A stretch of 47,034 nucleotides of DNA from positions 1 through 47,034 of the forward strand of contig JAIYAP010000042.1 of the NCBI GenBank assembly GCA_027488935.1, given 5' to 3'. The notes beneath the pieces were generated by a model. The model searched no databases. It was not told where the DNA came from and worked only from the letters and a program-made list of their open reading frames with translations. The DNA comes from Saprospiraceae bacterium (lineage in GTDB: Bacteria; Bacteroidota; Bacteroidia; Chitinophagales; Saprospiraceae). The translations under genes and the position numbers were made by a program. Positions 8,190 through 16,236 of this stretch are shown in pieces (position 1 is the first letter of the stretch; the number at the start of each line of letters is the position of its first letter).

Positions 8190-8672
8190 ATGAAAAGAAG
8201 TGCCTTAAGATTGCATTCGATTTTAACTTTGATCACCTGCTTTTCGATTTACGCTGTATTTCGTTGCAAAAATGTCAACAAACTCGAATGGTATGAAGGA
8301 CTTGAACTAAATATTTCAAAGGGATATATTGATACCATTAAAAATGGACTTGAGCAATACCATTCAATTCATAGTCATTATCCAATCACCGATGGTAAAT
8401 ATTATCTTGATAGTATTTTAAGTTTTATAACGGTAGATAAGGCCTATTTACGTCAGGATTCATTGGGTGCTTCGAATGAAGTGGTAAGTGTTAAAGACGG
8501 TATTATTAAAAATGAAATAAAAGGAAATCATTTTTACATTGGTGTTGGAATAAAGGAAAACCTGATCTATTATGCTTGCCAGGATGGTCAGCATTATATA
8601 TTATATTACAAACCTGACACATTAAGCCGTCATTTTATCCCACCCTCTGAAACGCTGTACCAAAATAAGTAA
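8190..8672 (+). CDS. Duplicated hypothetical membrane-anchored protein, copy A
   Basis: Not recognised (160 residues). Its close paralog is at 15006, about 83% identical by eye. The N-terminus is basic, then hydrophobic (about 9-24), then Cys26 in a poor lipobox context, so it is a signal anchor or atypical lipoprotein. The extracytoplasmic part contains IKNGLEQYHSIHSHYPI (about 50-66), which resembles the x-Y-x-x-x-x-x-x-Y-P segment after the helix of type II pseudopilins, but no prepilin cleavage site is present. The ATG at 8190 is supported by AAGG nine bases upstream; a GTG at 8148 would add 14 basic residues that are also conserved in the paralog, so it cannot be excluded. Confidence 0.7.
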   Translation: MKRSALRLHSILTLITCFSIYAVFRCKNVNKLEWYEGLELNISKGYIDTIKNGLEQYHSIHSHYPITDGKYYLDSILSFITVDKAYLRQDSLGASNEVVSVKDGIIKNEIKGNHFYIGVGIKENLIYYACQDGQHYILYYKPDTLSRHFIPPSETLYQNK

Positions 8673-8783
8673 AGAAAGTTTTAGTTCATAACTTTTACAC
8701 TTTAAACGGAGTGCCATGCGGAAAAGCAGATTGAATGGTTTTCTGCACCCCTAATAGGATTTGCATCTTGGTGCGTTTTTTTA

Positions 8784-8791
8784 TAATTTTG
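8784..8791 (+). promoter_or_regulatory. Bacteroidota -7 box TAATTTTG
   Basis: Exact TAnnTTTG match about 35 bp before the GTG start at 8826, a typical promoter-to-start distance. Confidence 0.5.
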
Positions 8792-8825
8792 AACGGTAGT
8801 TAGGCGTTCATTAATACATACTAAA

Positions 8826-9308
8826 GTGAAAAATAGGACTTTCAAACTTTTGTGGATCGGCATTATGATCATTTTAAGCATTGGCTTGATCCATAGCCAA
8901 TCAAACCAGGCTATAGACATCGACAGCCTTCCAAGCTTAACCCCAAGCGAGGTAGATTCCATGTTTAATTTGGGGACAAAAAATAATGTTCCGGTAAATA
9001 TTGCGAAACCATCTTTAGTGGATGGGGAGACCTGGATGCTAAAAGGAGTTGTGGTAGATTTTACCAAGTCTAAAGGTTGTGGTTTGGCATTTTGTACCGT
9101 GGGGACATTAAAAATACAGGTGATCGAGTCAAGTAGGTTGCCAAAAGGAAAAGAAGTGTATGTGATCGTTTTTGGTGATAACGATATGTATTTAGGTGCT
9201 ATGGTTAACTTTGAAGTGCGTTATCTAAGCGAACAGGACACAAGCGTTTTTTCGATTATATATAATAAGTTTGTCACGGATGAGCCTTTTTTAGTTCATG
9301 ATCCGTAG
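8826..9308 (+). CDS. Exported hypothetical protein
   Basis: Not recognised (160 residues, GTG start). A signal peptide is clear: KNRTFK basic region, then LLWIGIMIILSIGLI and a cleavage-like IHSQS near residue 25. The mature part has an acidic, Pro/Ser-rich segment and then a compact beta-looking domain (about 80-150: WMLKGVVVDF, TLKIQVIESS, EVYVIVFGD, MVNFEVRYL). Two Cys lie close together (GCGLAFC). The beta pattern is compatible with an OB- or Ig-like fold, but this is only a pattern. It has its own -7 box at 8784. Confidence 0.65.
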   Translation: MKNRTFKLLWIGIMIILSIGLIHSQSNQAIDIDSLPSLTPSEVDSMFNLGTKNNVPVNIAKPSLVDGETWMLKGVVVDFTKSKGCGLAFCTVGTLKIQVIESSRLPKGKEVYVIVFGDNDMYLGAMVNFEVRYLSEQDTSVFSIIYNKFVTDEPFLVHDP

Positions 9309-9423
9309 TTTGTCAAATGGTCAGGCGACCTTTGTGGAATCGGTACCACTTCGGTTTAGAAATGGAAGGACCATGGCAAGCCCAATCAGGTACCGAAAAT
9401 GCTTATCCCTACAACAGAATGAT

Positions 9424-10035
9424 ATGAAACAACTACTATTTGTCCCGCTTTTCTTCATTGCAATGGATCTTACGAGCCAAAATTTGAATGATTGGTATTT
9501 GAAATGTGATTCTTTGGATCAAAAATGCGGCTATGTGGATAAGGATGGAATCGTTAAAATTGAAATGGGCAAGTATTCCATGTGCCTAACCGATACTTTT
9601 ATAAACAAGGCAATTGTATATACCAAAGAACTTGGCTTCTGCCTGATTGATAAAAGCGAGCATGTTTTGTTTAAAATTTACGAATATGACAATGGACCCG
9701 ATTATTCCGTGGAAGGATTGTACAGAATCGTCGTTAATGGGAAAATTGGTTTTGCCAATGATGATGGAAATATAATTATTAATCCAAGGTTTGATTTCGT
9801 GAAGCCTTTTGAAAATGGTTTAGCGGAATTTTGTGTTGATTGTAGACAGGTTAGGCAAAATGAACATTTTATAAGTGAAGGGGGAAAATGGGGGTTTGTT
9901 GATAAAACTGGCAAAGTGGTAGTAGTGCCCATTTTTTTTAAAAAAAGTGGGTTGGATGATCGGTATTATATCAAAAAAAAGAATGCACGCGGTATGACCA
10001 AAAAAGAAGTTATCAGGAAATATAGGAAGGGGTAG
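9424..10035 (+). CDS. WG-repeat exported protein
   Basis: A 203-residue exported protein with WG (Trp-Gly) beta repeats. The repeats read CGYVDKDGIVKIEMG (about 37-51), IGFANDDGNIIINPRFDFVKPF (about 112-133) and WGFVDKTGKVVVVPIFF (about 157-173), each the usual G-(F/Y)-(V/A)-(D/N)-x-(D/T)-G core with a following hydrophobic strand. The signal peptide covers about 1-20 (LLFVPLFFIAMDLTSQ). WG-repeat proteins are common cell-surface or periplasmic proteins in Bacteroidota with no settled biochemical role. The ATG at 9424 is preferred because upstream in-frame residues from 9298 overlap the previous gene and lack a signal peptide. It lacks the many repeats of long WG proteins, so it is a short form. 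Confidence 0.8.
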   Translation: MKQLLFVPLFFIAMDLTSQNLNDWYLKCDSLDQKCGYVDKDGIVKIEMGKYSMCLTDTFINKAIVYTKELGFCLIDKSEHVLFKIYEYDNGPDYSVEGLYRIVVNGKIGFANDDGNIIINPRFDFVKPFENGLAEFCVDCRQVRQNEHFISEGGKWGFVDKTGKVVVVPIFFKKSGLDDRYYIKKKNARGMTKKEVIRKYRKG

Positions 10036-10177
10036 TATTGAATATCGTGGCATGAGCTGCTACGGTGGTTTAGGTAATGTGACCAACGATAACCATAAAA
10101 TTGCAGGAAGGGCTTGGTAAGCCAGAGTGGGTTTCTGATTCACATAAAATTATTAATATTTTAAAATTAAATTGCCA

Positions 10178-10654
10178 ATGATTGATACGAATGATCGTGA
10201 AGTTTTAACAATTGAGGATAGATCAATTGTTCGTACACATATTGGTTCTTTTGTTCTTTTAAATATTTTTATTTGGATTTTTAGTTTTTACTCAAATTCA
10301 TTGATTGTTTTTTTATTTATTTTACTAAACCTTGTTAACCTATTTCTGATTTTTATTCGAAAAGGGGTTTATCTTATCTCATTCAAAGATGATGTTTTGT
10401 TGATTTGGTTTTTTCATAAATTTAAAGTATATGAAAATGTGTATAAATATGAACATGTATCATTTTCAATAGAGCCACGTCTTGTTGGGCGTGGACGTAT
10501 AGAAGATGTACTATGCATTTATATTGATAATATTTTAGAATATCGATTGCATACATCATATCGGGTGTTTTTTAGTGATGTTCAATTAAAGACGATTGAA
10601 GAAAACCTGGAAAAAGTGGTGCCTCGCAGACCTAAGAAAAAGAGTTGGTCATAA
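10178..10654 (+). CDS. Two-helix membrane protein, PH-like C-terminal part
   Basis: Not recognised with certainty (158 residues). Two closely spaced hydrophobic helices (about 24-40 and 43-62) follow a short polar N-terminus; the remainder (about 65-150) alternates hydrophobic and charged residues as strands, ending in a helix and a very basic tail (RRPKKKSWS). Two N-terminal helices plus a small beta domain is the layout of bacterial PH-domain (YcxB/YdbT-like) membrane proteins, and that is the best guess. It is the only clearly integral membrane protein in the island. The ATG at 10178 is preferred to the TTG two codons earlier. Confidence 0.6.
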   Translation: MIDTNDREVLTIEDRSIVRTHIGSFVLLNIFIWIFSFYSNSLIVFLFILLNLVNLFLIFIRKGVYLISFKDDVLLIWFFHKFKVYENVYKYEHVSFSIEPRLVGRGRIEDVLCIYIDNILEYRLHTSYRVFFSDVQLKTIEENLEKVVPRRPKKKSWS

Positions 10655-10799
10655 AAAAAGGCATTAGTCGTACGTGTGCAGTCAAACGTTGTATTAGATT
10701 GAACATGAATAGTTTAGCATACAACCCCAACCTCGTTTAAAACATCTTTGTTTTATGGTACCCACAAACTTGAACTTTCGGTTAAAATAAAGTATTAAT

Positions 10800-11207
10800 A
10801 TGATTGCATTTCCTTCCTTAGTTTTTATTCCCACTGAAAAAACAATTCAGGCTACCGATCATCAGATTAATCGGATAGGAGTTGAATCTGCAACGCTATT
10901 CGATGGGGCAATATTTATTGATCAAAATGGCTGCAAAAGCACAGTTCTGGAGACCAAACGAACCGGTTGGGCATACTTTTGGGGTTATAACCCGCTCTTG
11001 AAGGGACGTTCTATAAAGATAGCGTTGACATTCAGTGATTATGAACATATTTCTTTAAACGATTTAAAAGAATTCATTTCGGAAAAATTAGATCAACAAT
11101 GGAGGCCAGTATTTGCAAATCCGGTAAACAATAAGAGATTGATTCAAAAGATTACAGAATCCAAATCGCACCTAGAAATAATAAATCTGTTTTTATATGA
11201 TTTTTAA
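10800..11207 (+). CDS. Hypothetical cytoplasmic protein
   Basis: Not recognised (135 residues). There is no signal peptide or membrane segment, unlike most of its neighbours. The first two thirds look like beta structure (LVFIPTEKTIQ, SATLFDGAIFIDQNG, KIALTFSDYE) and the last third like helices (LNDLKEFISEKLD, NKRLIQKITES, LEIINLFLYDF). A near-consensus promoter box (CATCTTTG, 10743-10750) precedes it by about 50 bp. After its stop, 11208-11427 shows no gene. Confidence 0.6.
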   Translation: MIAFPSLVFIPTEKTIQATDHQINRIGVESATLFDGAIFIDQNGCKSTVLETKRTGWAYFWGYNPLLKGRSIKIALTFSDYEHISLNDLKEFISEKLDQQWRPVFANPVNNKRLIQKITESKSHLEIINLFLYDF

Positions 11208-11427
11208 GCGCTTTAATCGGTTTAATCTCACTTTTGTTGCAATTTTGGGGATATTGACATCTTGGGTTATAACTACGGTGATGCCCAAACCCTCGATCGC
11301 CAGACCAAAATTTTAATAACCATTATAGTCAACGCAAATTGGTTAGGAAAATAACTGGCTTTTAATCCATTGAAAATCAATTTTTTATCCACCCATTCTT
11401 CAAATCCATTTAAATCTGGGTATAAAA

Positions 11428-11931
11428 ATGAAAAAATATATTATTCTTTTCCCGGTGTTTATCTTATTGGTGCATTGTACCTATAATTTCAAAAGGGAAA
11501 TTATACCACCTTATCGGTTGACTTATGAGCAGATTGACGAGTCAAAAATCGAAGACCCTGAAATATTGGGTTGTATTGAATACCATAAACCTAGAAAGTT
11601 TATTTTTGCCAAAATCGAGAATAACCTATATAATACCATTTCGCTCCCTTTGATTAACCTTAAATGTGGAAACTTGTATTGTATATTTCCAGATGTTATT
11701 CAAGAGATTGGAATAGATTTAACTGTTCAGGGCGTGTCAACCATTTTCACACCACCCGTTGATACAATTATGCAACTCGAAAGGGGAGCACAATTTGCAT
11801 TTTTACTGCCCATTTGGTCACCTTTTAAAGATCAGGAGCGCCTTAGAAATTGTTTTTCTGTAATGGTCGATAGTGCAGGAGTTAAAAAGGAAATTCGTGT
11901 ATGTTACTTTGCCCAGATTGAAAAAAAATAA
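11428..11931 (+). CDS. Hypothetical lipoprotein
   Basis: Not recognised (167 residues). The N-terminus MKKYIILFPVFILLVHC is a textbook lipoprotein signal with lipid-modified Cys17. The mature part has five further Cys (about residues 49, 80, 85, 150 and 159) and beta-looking strands (KFIFAKIENN, FAFLLPIWSP, IRVCYFAQIE). Probably anchored to the inner or outer membrane facing the periplasm. No domain can be named. Confidence 0.75.
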   Translation: MKKYIILFPVFILLVHCTYNFKREIIPPYRLTYEQIDESKIEDPEILGCIEYHKPRKFIFAKIENNLYNTISLPLINLKCGNLYCIFPDVIQEIGIDLTVQGVSTIFTPPVDTIMQLERGAQFAFLLPIWSPFKDQERLRNCFSVMVDSAGVKKEIRVCYFAQIEKK

Positions 11932-12017
11932 TTGCTAGGGTTTCTTTGTACAAATCTATGAAGCAGGCAGTATAATGGCATTATTTCTGAATATCCAAAA
12001 ACAAAAACAAAAATTTC

Positions 12018-12569
12018 ATGCGACGTTTGTTCTATTTGCTCTTGTTAATTTGTGAGTTTTCGTTTGCACAAGAAAGTACTGATATTCGTCGAACATTGCG
12101 CTTGGACGACGACGACGATTGCTTCCTGAGTAAAATGGCTTTTATGCCCGATACGGTAAGTGGTTTTCATTGGGAAAATCAAGATATTAAAACATTAGAA
12201 TCGGAAAGATATTGGTTAAATAGAGTAAAAAAACAATTTAAATCACAAACGCGGTATACCCAATCCATTGAAGATTACAATTGTGTTGAAGTGGCTGCAA
12301 TTAAGGATGGAGATCCAGACCTGGGAACTGTTGTTTTCGTAACTATTTATGAATTCATCTTTGATTATGATTTCCAAATAAAAAATATTTTAAAAGCCGT
12401 AAAAAAATATAAAGTAAAAAGTTTGGATTGGTTTGCAATATCGGAGGAAGCAAGGTTTTATAAAAGCGATCGGTCATTGTTCTTATTTTTGAATGATCCA
12501 GGGGGGGAGAGTAAGCCAGGATTCAAAAAATTAACAGATAAGTTTATTGAAGCGTTAGAGCACAGGTAA
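12018..12569 (+). CDS. Exported hypothetical protein with Asp run
   Basis: Not recognised (183 residues). The signal peptide is clear (RRLFYLLLLICEFSFAQ, cleavage near residue 18). Shortly after comes a run of five Asp followed by Cys (RLDDDDDC, about 27-34), which could bind divalent cations. The rest is mixed alpha/beta with many aromatic and Lys residues, ending in a predicted helix (FKKLTDKFIEALEHR). A near-consensus -7 box, TTTCTTTG, lies at 11941-11948. The function cannot be inferred. Confidence 0.7.
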   Translation: MRRLFYLLLLICEFSFAQESTDIRRTLRLDDDDDCFLSKMAFMPDTVSGFHWENQDIKTLESERYWLNRVKKQFKSQTRYTQSIEDYNCVEVAAIKDGDPDLGTVVFVTIYEFIFDYDFQIKNILKAVKKYKVKSLDWFAISEEARFYKSDRSLFLFLNDPGGESKPGFKKLTDKFIEALEHR

Positions 12570-12644
12570 GCGAGGAGAAAGATTACAGTCCTATTTTTTA
12601 TGCCGCAGCCGCAATAAACCAACGCACACAAGCCCCAATTTTTC

Positions 12645-12652
12645 TAACTTTG
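12645..12652 (+). promoter_or_regulatory. Bacteroidota -7 box TAACTTTG
   Basis: Exact TAnnTTTG match about 80 bp upstream of the ATG at 12733. Confidence 0.5.
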
Positions 12653-12732
12653 TAGGCTTGTGCTGGTGGGGAAGCGGACATTGCAATCACGGATAAATAC
12701 AGCGCTATTTTTACTCCAATCTGAAAACAAAG

Positions 12733-13773
12733 ATGAGAAAGGTAAAGTACCAGATGTTCCAAGCGCCTGAATTAAAATCTTCCATTTGGCTTTGGCTGAT
12801 TTTTTTAAACGCTTGTGCCATTGGACAACAGCCCATGCATGAAATGCCTGCGTTTAAAATCCATCCTGACTTGTTTAAACAAGCATCCTTGGCAAAAGGT
12901 GGTGTTCATTTTGTGGAATGTATGGGTGTTTTTAGGGACCTTGAAAAAGAGGACAAATCCGATACAACCGAACGATATTATGCCTCTTTTGATGCTTCTT
13001 TTAGAATGGTGCGGGATCAATTTATCACGGAGGATGTGGAAGTTACGAATGAATTTACGTACGCGGGCAACAAGACTTTTCAACATAGGCGGACTGCTTA
13101 CAAGCAACATACAACTGACTTAAATTACATACCATCAGAAGAAGTCATGTATCTGTTTGAAAATGAACGTCTTGTGCGCAAAAAGTTTAATTTTTATAAA
13201 AAACGCCTAAGTCGGTTTTGGCGGGTCGATACCGTTATTTACAATGCGCAGCAATTGCCCTTGTATTATGATCAAATTTGGGGAATCAAGGGGGATTCTG
13301 TGAAGCCGGATACTTTAAGAGGGGAATTTATCTATGATCCATCTGGCTATTTGATCGGTTATCATTTAGCTCCGATTGGAAAAGGAGCTATGCGGGCCCT
13401 ATTAAGTTATACAGGAGGATGTGCAACCCCCTTGTTTGACAGTATTTCTATTGATCCCTTGGTTGATCGAAGTAAGATGCTACCTGTAAACGCGCCACCC
13501 GGCAACTATCTGCCCGACCGAATGCAGGATTTATATCGTAAGACTGCATCGACTACCGTGCCTAAATTCATAAAATTAAACAATCGGTACGTGGAACTTA
13601 ACGTTGATTTGGTACCAGACGGGCTTAATATTGAGGCAAACCGAAATTGGGTTAAACAAACATCCTATGATCCTGTATCAGGTTTGCCCCGTAAAGTGGT
13701 TGTTTTGTATGATACGCAGGTCATGCATTATTCATTCATATACCAGGGTGTTGTACCGGATTGGTTTCGTTGA
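12733..13773 (+). CDS. Exported hypothetical protein, possible lipoprotein
   Basis: Not recognised (346 residues). The N-terminal hydrophobic segment ends in FLNAC (Cys28), a good lipobox, although a conventional cleavage at AIGQQ is also possible. The mature protein is rich in Tyr, Arg and Asp and has a repeating layout of extended segments such as ERLVRKKFNFYKKR, LPLYYDQIWGI and GEFIYDPSGYLIGYHLAP. The last of these resembles YD/RHS-like or MORN-like strand-turn units, but no regular repeat can be established. It is the second largest of the island orphans. Own promoter box at 12645. Confidence 0.7.
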   Translation: MRKVKYQMFQAPELKSSIWLWLIFLNACAIGQQPMHEMPAFKIHPDLFKQASLAKGGVHFVECMGVFRDLEKEDKSDTTERYYASFDASFRMVRDQFITEDVEVTNEFTYAGNKTFQHRRTAYKQHTTDLNYIPSEEVMYLFENERLVRKKFNFYKKRLSRFWRVDTVIYNAQQLPLYYDQIWGIKGDSVKPDTLRGEFIYDPSGYLIGYHLAPIGKGAMRALLSYTGGCATPLFDSISIDPLVDRSKMLPVNAPPGNYLPDRMQDLYRKTASTTVPKFIKLNNRYVELNVDLVPDGLNIEANRNWVKQTSYDPVSGLPRKVVVLYDTQVMHYSFIYQGVVPDWFR

Positions 13774-13896
13774 TGGTCCATTTAATTCTAGACCCGGATT
13801 TAAAGGGATTTGAAGGATGGATGGGTAAAAATTGATTTTCAAAGGATTAGAAGACCGCTGTTTTCAAAACTACTTTGCGTAGGCTATAATAATCGG

Positions 13897-14598
13897 ATGA
13901 TGAAAAAGGTAAGATTAGCCCTTTTGGTGTTTTTTTACGTTCAGATTTTACAAGGACAAGATGCCGCTGATTGTCCAACCACGATGGTCGTGCAAAATCA
14001 CAGGCATCATTTTTTGTACCCCGGCTCCAACTATTTGAGTATCAGTATTCCAGGAATATTAATGGACACTTGCACCATTTCTTTATTAGGTCCGGCAACC
14101 ATCGAAGAAAAAAGTTGCAGTGATATTTATATTTTTACCAATTTAAAGCCTATTTTAGACCCAGAAAACCCGGTTGAAATGCCAGAGGTTTGGATCGAAG
14201 TTAAAGATGGTCATGGACATTTATTAGCAAAACAAAGGTTTATTATCCTGGATTTCCCTGCTCCCATTGCCTCGCTAAATGGGCTACATGAAAAAAGTGG
14301 TGAATTGGAAGCCCGTAAATTAGTAGAAAGCACGTTTCTAAAAACTACCATGGATCATTCATTAACGGGTTATTGTTCAGATTGTAAAGTATTGTCCTTT
14401 ACGGTTATGCAAATTTCAAAGGATGAAAAACCAAAGCGCTTAAAAAATATCGGACCTTATTTCAGCGATGCTGTTAAACAATTGGTTCAAGCAGCGACGC
14501 CTGGTGATCTGTATTTGTTTACCGACATTATATCTGAATGTGGCGTAAGCATTGTTAAAGAAAAAACATCGAATGCTTTGATTTTTACGGTTTATTAA
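13897..14598 (+). CDS. GldM C-terminal-domain-like exported protein
   Basis: A 233-residue exported protein. After a signal peptide (about 1-20, ALLVFFYVQILQGQ) come two beta domains that resemble the periplasmic Ig-like third and fourth domains of GldM, the T9SS/gliding motor protein. The visible points are FLYPGSNYLSISIPG (about 42-56; GldM has N-x-L-Y-x-G-x-x-N-x-(I/V)-x-(I/V)-S-(V/I)-P-G), a linker ending in FPAPIASLNG (GldM: DP.A.v.G) and PGDLYLFTDIISECG near 208-222 (GldM: G..l.f.dI...gpdg). The N-terminal transmembrane helix and coiled domain of real GldM are missing. It may be a soluble partner or decoy of the motor, or an unrelated use of the fold. Start could also be the next codon, ATG at 13900. 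Confidence 0.6.
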   Translation: MMKKVRLALLVFFYVQILQGQDAADCPTTMVVQNHRHHFLYPGSNYLSISIPGILMDTCTISLLGPATIEEKSCSDIYIFTNLKPILDPENPVEMPEVWIEVKDGHGHLLAKQRFIILDFPAPIASLNGLHEKSGELEARKLVESTFLKTTMDHSLTGYCSDCKVLSFTVMQISKDEKPKRLKNIGPYFSDAVKQLVQAATPGDLYLFTDIISECGVSIVKEKTSNALIFTVY

Positions 14599-14741
14599 AG
14601 CATTTGTCCCCGATTGCGCCAGGGTTTGCCCCTTTTAATCTACGTTTACTAAACAGGGCTTTGTAATTTATAAGGTTGAAGGATTCGTTGCGCTTGGTTT
14701 GGGTCTGATCAATACTTTAGCAGATGTATTGAACAGCATAT

Positions 14742-14749
14742 TATATTTG
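14742..14749 (+). promoter_or_regulatory. Bacteroidota -7 box TATATTTG
   Basis: Exact TAnnTTTG match, positionally conserved with 7923-7930 in the paralogous leader. Confidence 0.6.
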
Positions 14750-14784
14750 CAAAGAGGTTAGATGTGTTTCAGCGCTGCGTCTGT

Positions 14785-14804
14785 CCTCCGACTGAAGTCG
14801 ATGG
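14785..14804. repeat. Decayed palindrome of the GACT-GA-AGTC family
   Basis: CCTCCGACTGAAGTCGATGG aligns with the perfect palindrome at 7966-7985, but two bases of the right arm no longer pair. Confidence 0.6.
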
Positions 14805-15005
14805 TTAGAAGATGTTAGGTGCTGGCTGGCGTTTTAGTTCTGCAAGGTACTTGACATCTGGATCTAAGTTACCTGTAATCAACTCGATGCGATGTTTAAT
14901 GGATAAGAAAGAGGCGCTTTTTACTAAACAATGAAGTGTATATGGGCGTTAATGATGTAATATGTGGAATTTAAAAAGCCCAGATCATTAAAAAGGATTT
15001 TTAAA

Positions 15006-15485
15006 ATGAAAAGAAGTGCCTTAAAATTGCTTTTGGTTTTAACTTTGATCACCTGCTTTTCGATTTACACTGTATTTCATTGCAAAAATGTCAACAAGCT
15101 TGAATGGTATGAAGGTCTTGAACTAAATATTTCAAGGAGATGTATTGATACAATTAAAAATGGATTAGAGCAATACTATTCAATGCATGGCCATTATCCA
15201 ATCACCGATAGTAAATATTATCTTGATAGTATTTTAAGTTTTATAACTGTAGATAAGTCTTATTTATATCAGGATTCAATTGGTGCTTCGAATGAAGTGG
15301 TAAGTATTAAAGAAAGCATTATGAAAAATGAAATAAAAGGAAATCATTATTACATTGGTGTTGGATTAAAGGAAAACCTGATCTATTATGCTTGCCAGGA
15401 TGGTCTACATTATATATTATATTACAAACCAGACACTTCAATCCGTCATTTTATCCCGCCCTCCGAAACTATGTACCAAAATTAG
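15006..15485 (+). CDS. Duplicated hypothetical membrane-anchored protein, copy B
   Basis: Not recognised (159 residues). Paralog of the 8190 gene: same length less one residue, same hydrophobic anchor (KLLLVLTLITCFSIYTVF) and Cys26. Long blocks are unchanged, for example CKNVNKLEWYEGLELNIS and KENLIYYACQDG. Substitutions are scattered and the frame is intact, so both copies appear to be under selection as proteins. The start is again the ATG preceded by AAAAGG. The next gene begins 18 bp after its stop, so the two may be co-transcribed; copy A has no such partner. Confidence 0.7.
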   Translation: MKRSALKLLLVLTLITCFSIYTVFHCKNVNKLEWYEGLELNISRRCIDTIKNGLEQYYSMHGHYPITDSKYYLDSILSFITVDKSYLYQDSIGASNEVVSIKESIMKNEIKGNHYYIGVGLKENLIYYACQDGLHYILYYKPDTSIRHFIPPSETMYQN

Positions 15486-15503
15486 GTAATAAATTTTAAA
15501 AAT

Positions 15504-16190
15504 ATGAATAATTTTCCTCGGGTTTTCACTACTTTTTTAATTTTTGCTTCCGTTTTTTTAATTGAAGCGGTGTTGATATCTTGTAAATCAGATCATAAAG
15601 TTATTGTACGCAATAACCTAATACCTGCCTTTATTTCGGACACCATAGATGGATCTATTGGTTTACTTACATTTGATGCGGTGGATGGAGATACCGTACC
15701 TATCCAAATACGAGATTCAAGTGATGCATTCATATATGCGTTTTTATTTGGAGAAAATAGAAATACCTATAAAATCTTGAGTGAGGTTGAGCCATTTGCC
15801 TGTAAACCTGAAAATTATCTTTTGATTTTTAGTTGTTTCAACGTGGATTCGAGTAAATTTGAGATACGTATTGGAGCGAAAAATACCTTAAAAAAAGCCT
15901 ACATTGATAAAAATGATACACGTTTTAAATTTAAAACTTGGCAAGAACATATCCTCACGGAAGTGCCTTTTGTTGGGTTTAATCCTACTGAAAATCCCTT
16001 ACTTGATTCGAATAATGATACAGCGCATAAAATATCATTAGGAGTAGGGGATGACGATTTTATTGAGCCTGTTTTGATTCAAGGTGATTGGCTAAAAGTA
16101 CGTTTTAGAGATCATGGTACGGAACGATTTGGTTGGGTTAAATGGAAAAATCACAATAAATTGATCATAGAACTATTTTATTTTGCTTAA
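15504..16190 (+). CDS. Hypothetical lipoprotein with SH3-like C-terminus
   Basis: A 228-residue lipoprotein. The signal ends in VLISC (Cys27), a good lipobox. The C-terminal part (about 165-228) reads HKISLGVGDDDFIEP.., GDWLKVRF and GWVKWKN, the pattern of bacterial SH3-type domains that often bind cell-wall material. The middle (about 50-160) is beta-like and unrecognised. It follows paralog copy B by 18 bp and is probably in the same transcript. It is the last gene of the AT-rich stretch; the next gene has ordinary base composition. Confidence 0.65.
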   Translation: MNNFPRVFTTFLIFASVFLIEAVLISCKSDHKVIVRNNLIPAFISDTIDGSIGLLTFDAVDGDTVPIQIRDSSDAFIYAFLFGENRNTYKILSEVEPFACKPENYLLIFSCFNVDSSKFEIRIGAKNTLKKAYIDKNDTRFKFKTWQEHILTEVPFVGFNPTENPLLDSNNDTAHKISLGVGDDDFIEPVLIQGDWLKVRFRDHGTERFGWVKWKNHNKLIIELFYFA

Positions 16191-16222
16191 TTTTTCATAG
16201 TATTTTCCTAACCCCCAACACG

Positions 16223-16230
16223 TACCTTTG
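16223..16230 (+). promoter_or_regulatory. Bacteroidota -7 box TACCTTTG directly before selU
   Basis: Exact TAnnTTTG match ending only 6 bases before the ATG at 16237. Since transcription normally starts a few bases after this box, the mRNA would be leaderless or nearly so. Confidence 0.6.
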
Positions 16231-16236
16231 CCGACC

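Larger units (their letters stand above)
14599..15005. other. Long intergenic/leader region of the second paralog
   Basis: No gene seen. It resembles the region before the first paralog: -7 box at 14742-14749, a decayed palindrome at 14785-14804, and about 95 bp up to the start codon that differ from copy A by about one base. Confidence 0.6.

Noticed and set aside
8190-15485. Paralogous pair as type II secretion pseudopilins
   Set aside because: The x-Y-(x6)-YP-like segment is suggestive, but there is no prepilin peptidase site (G-F-x-x-x-E) and no secretion gene nearby.
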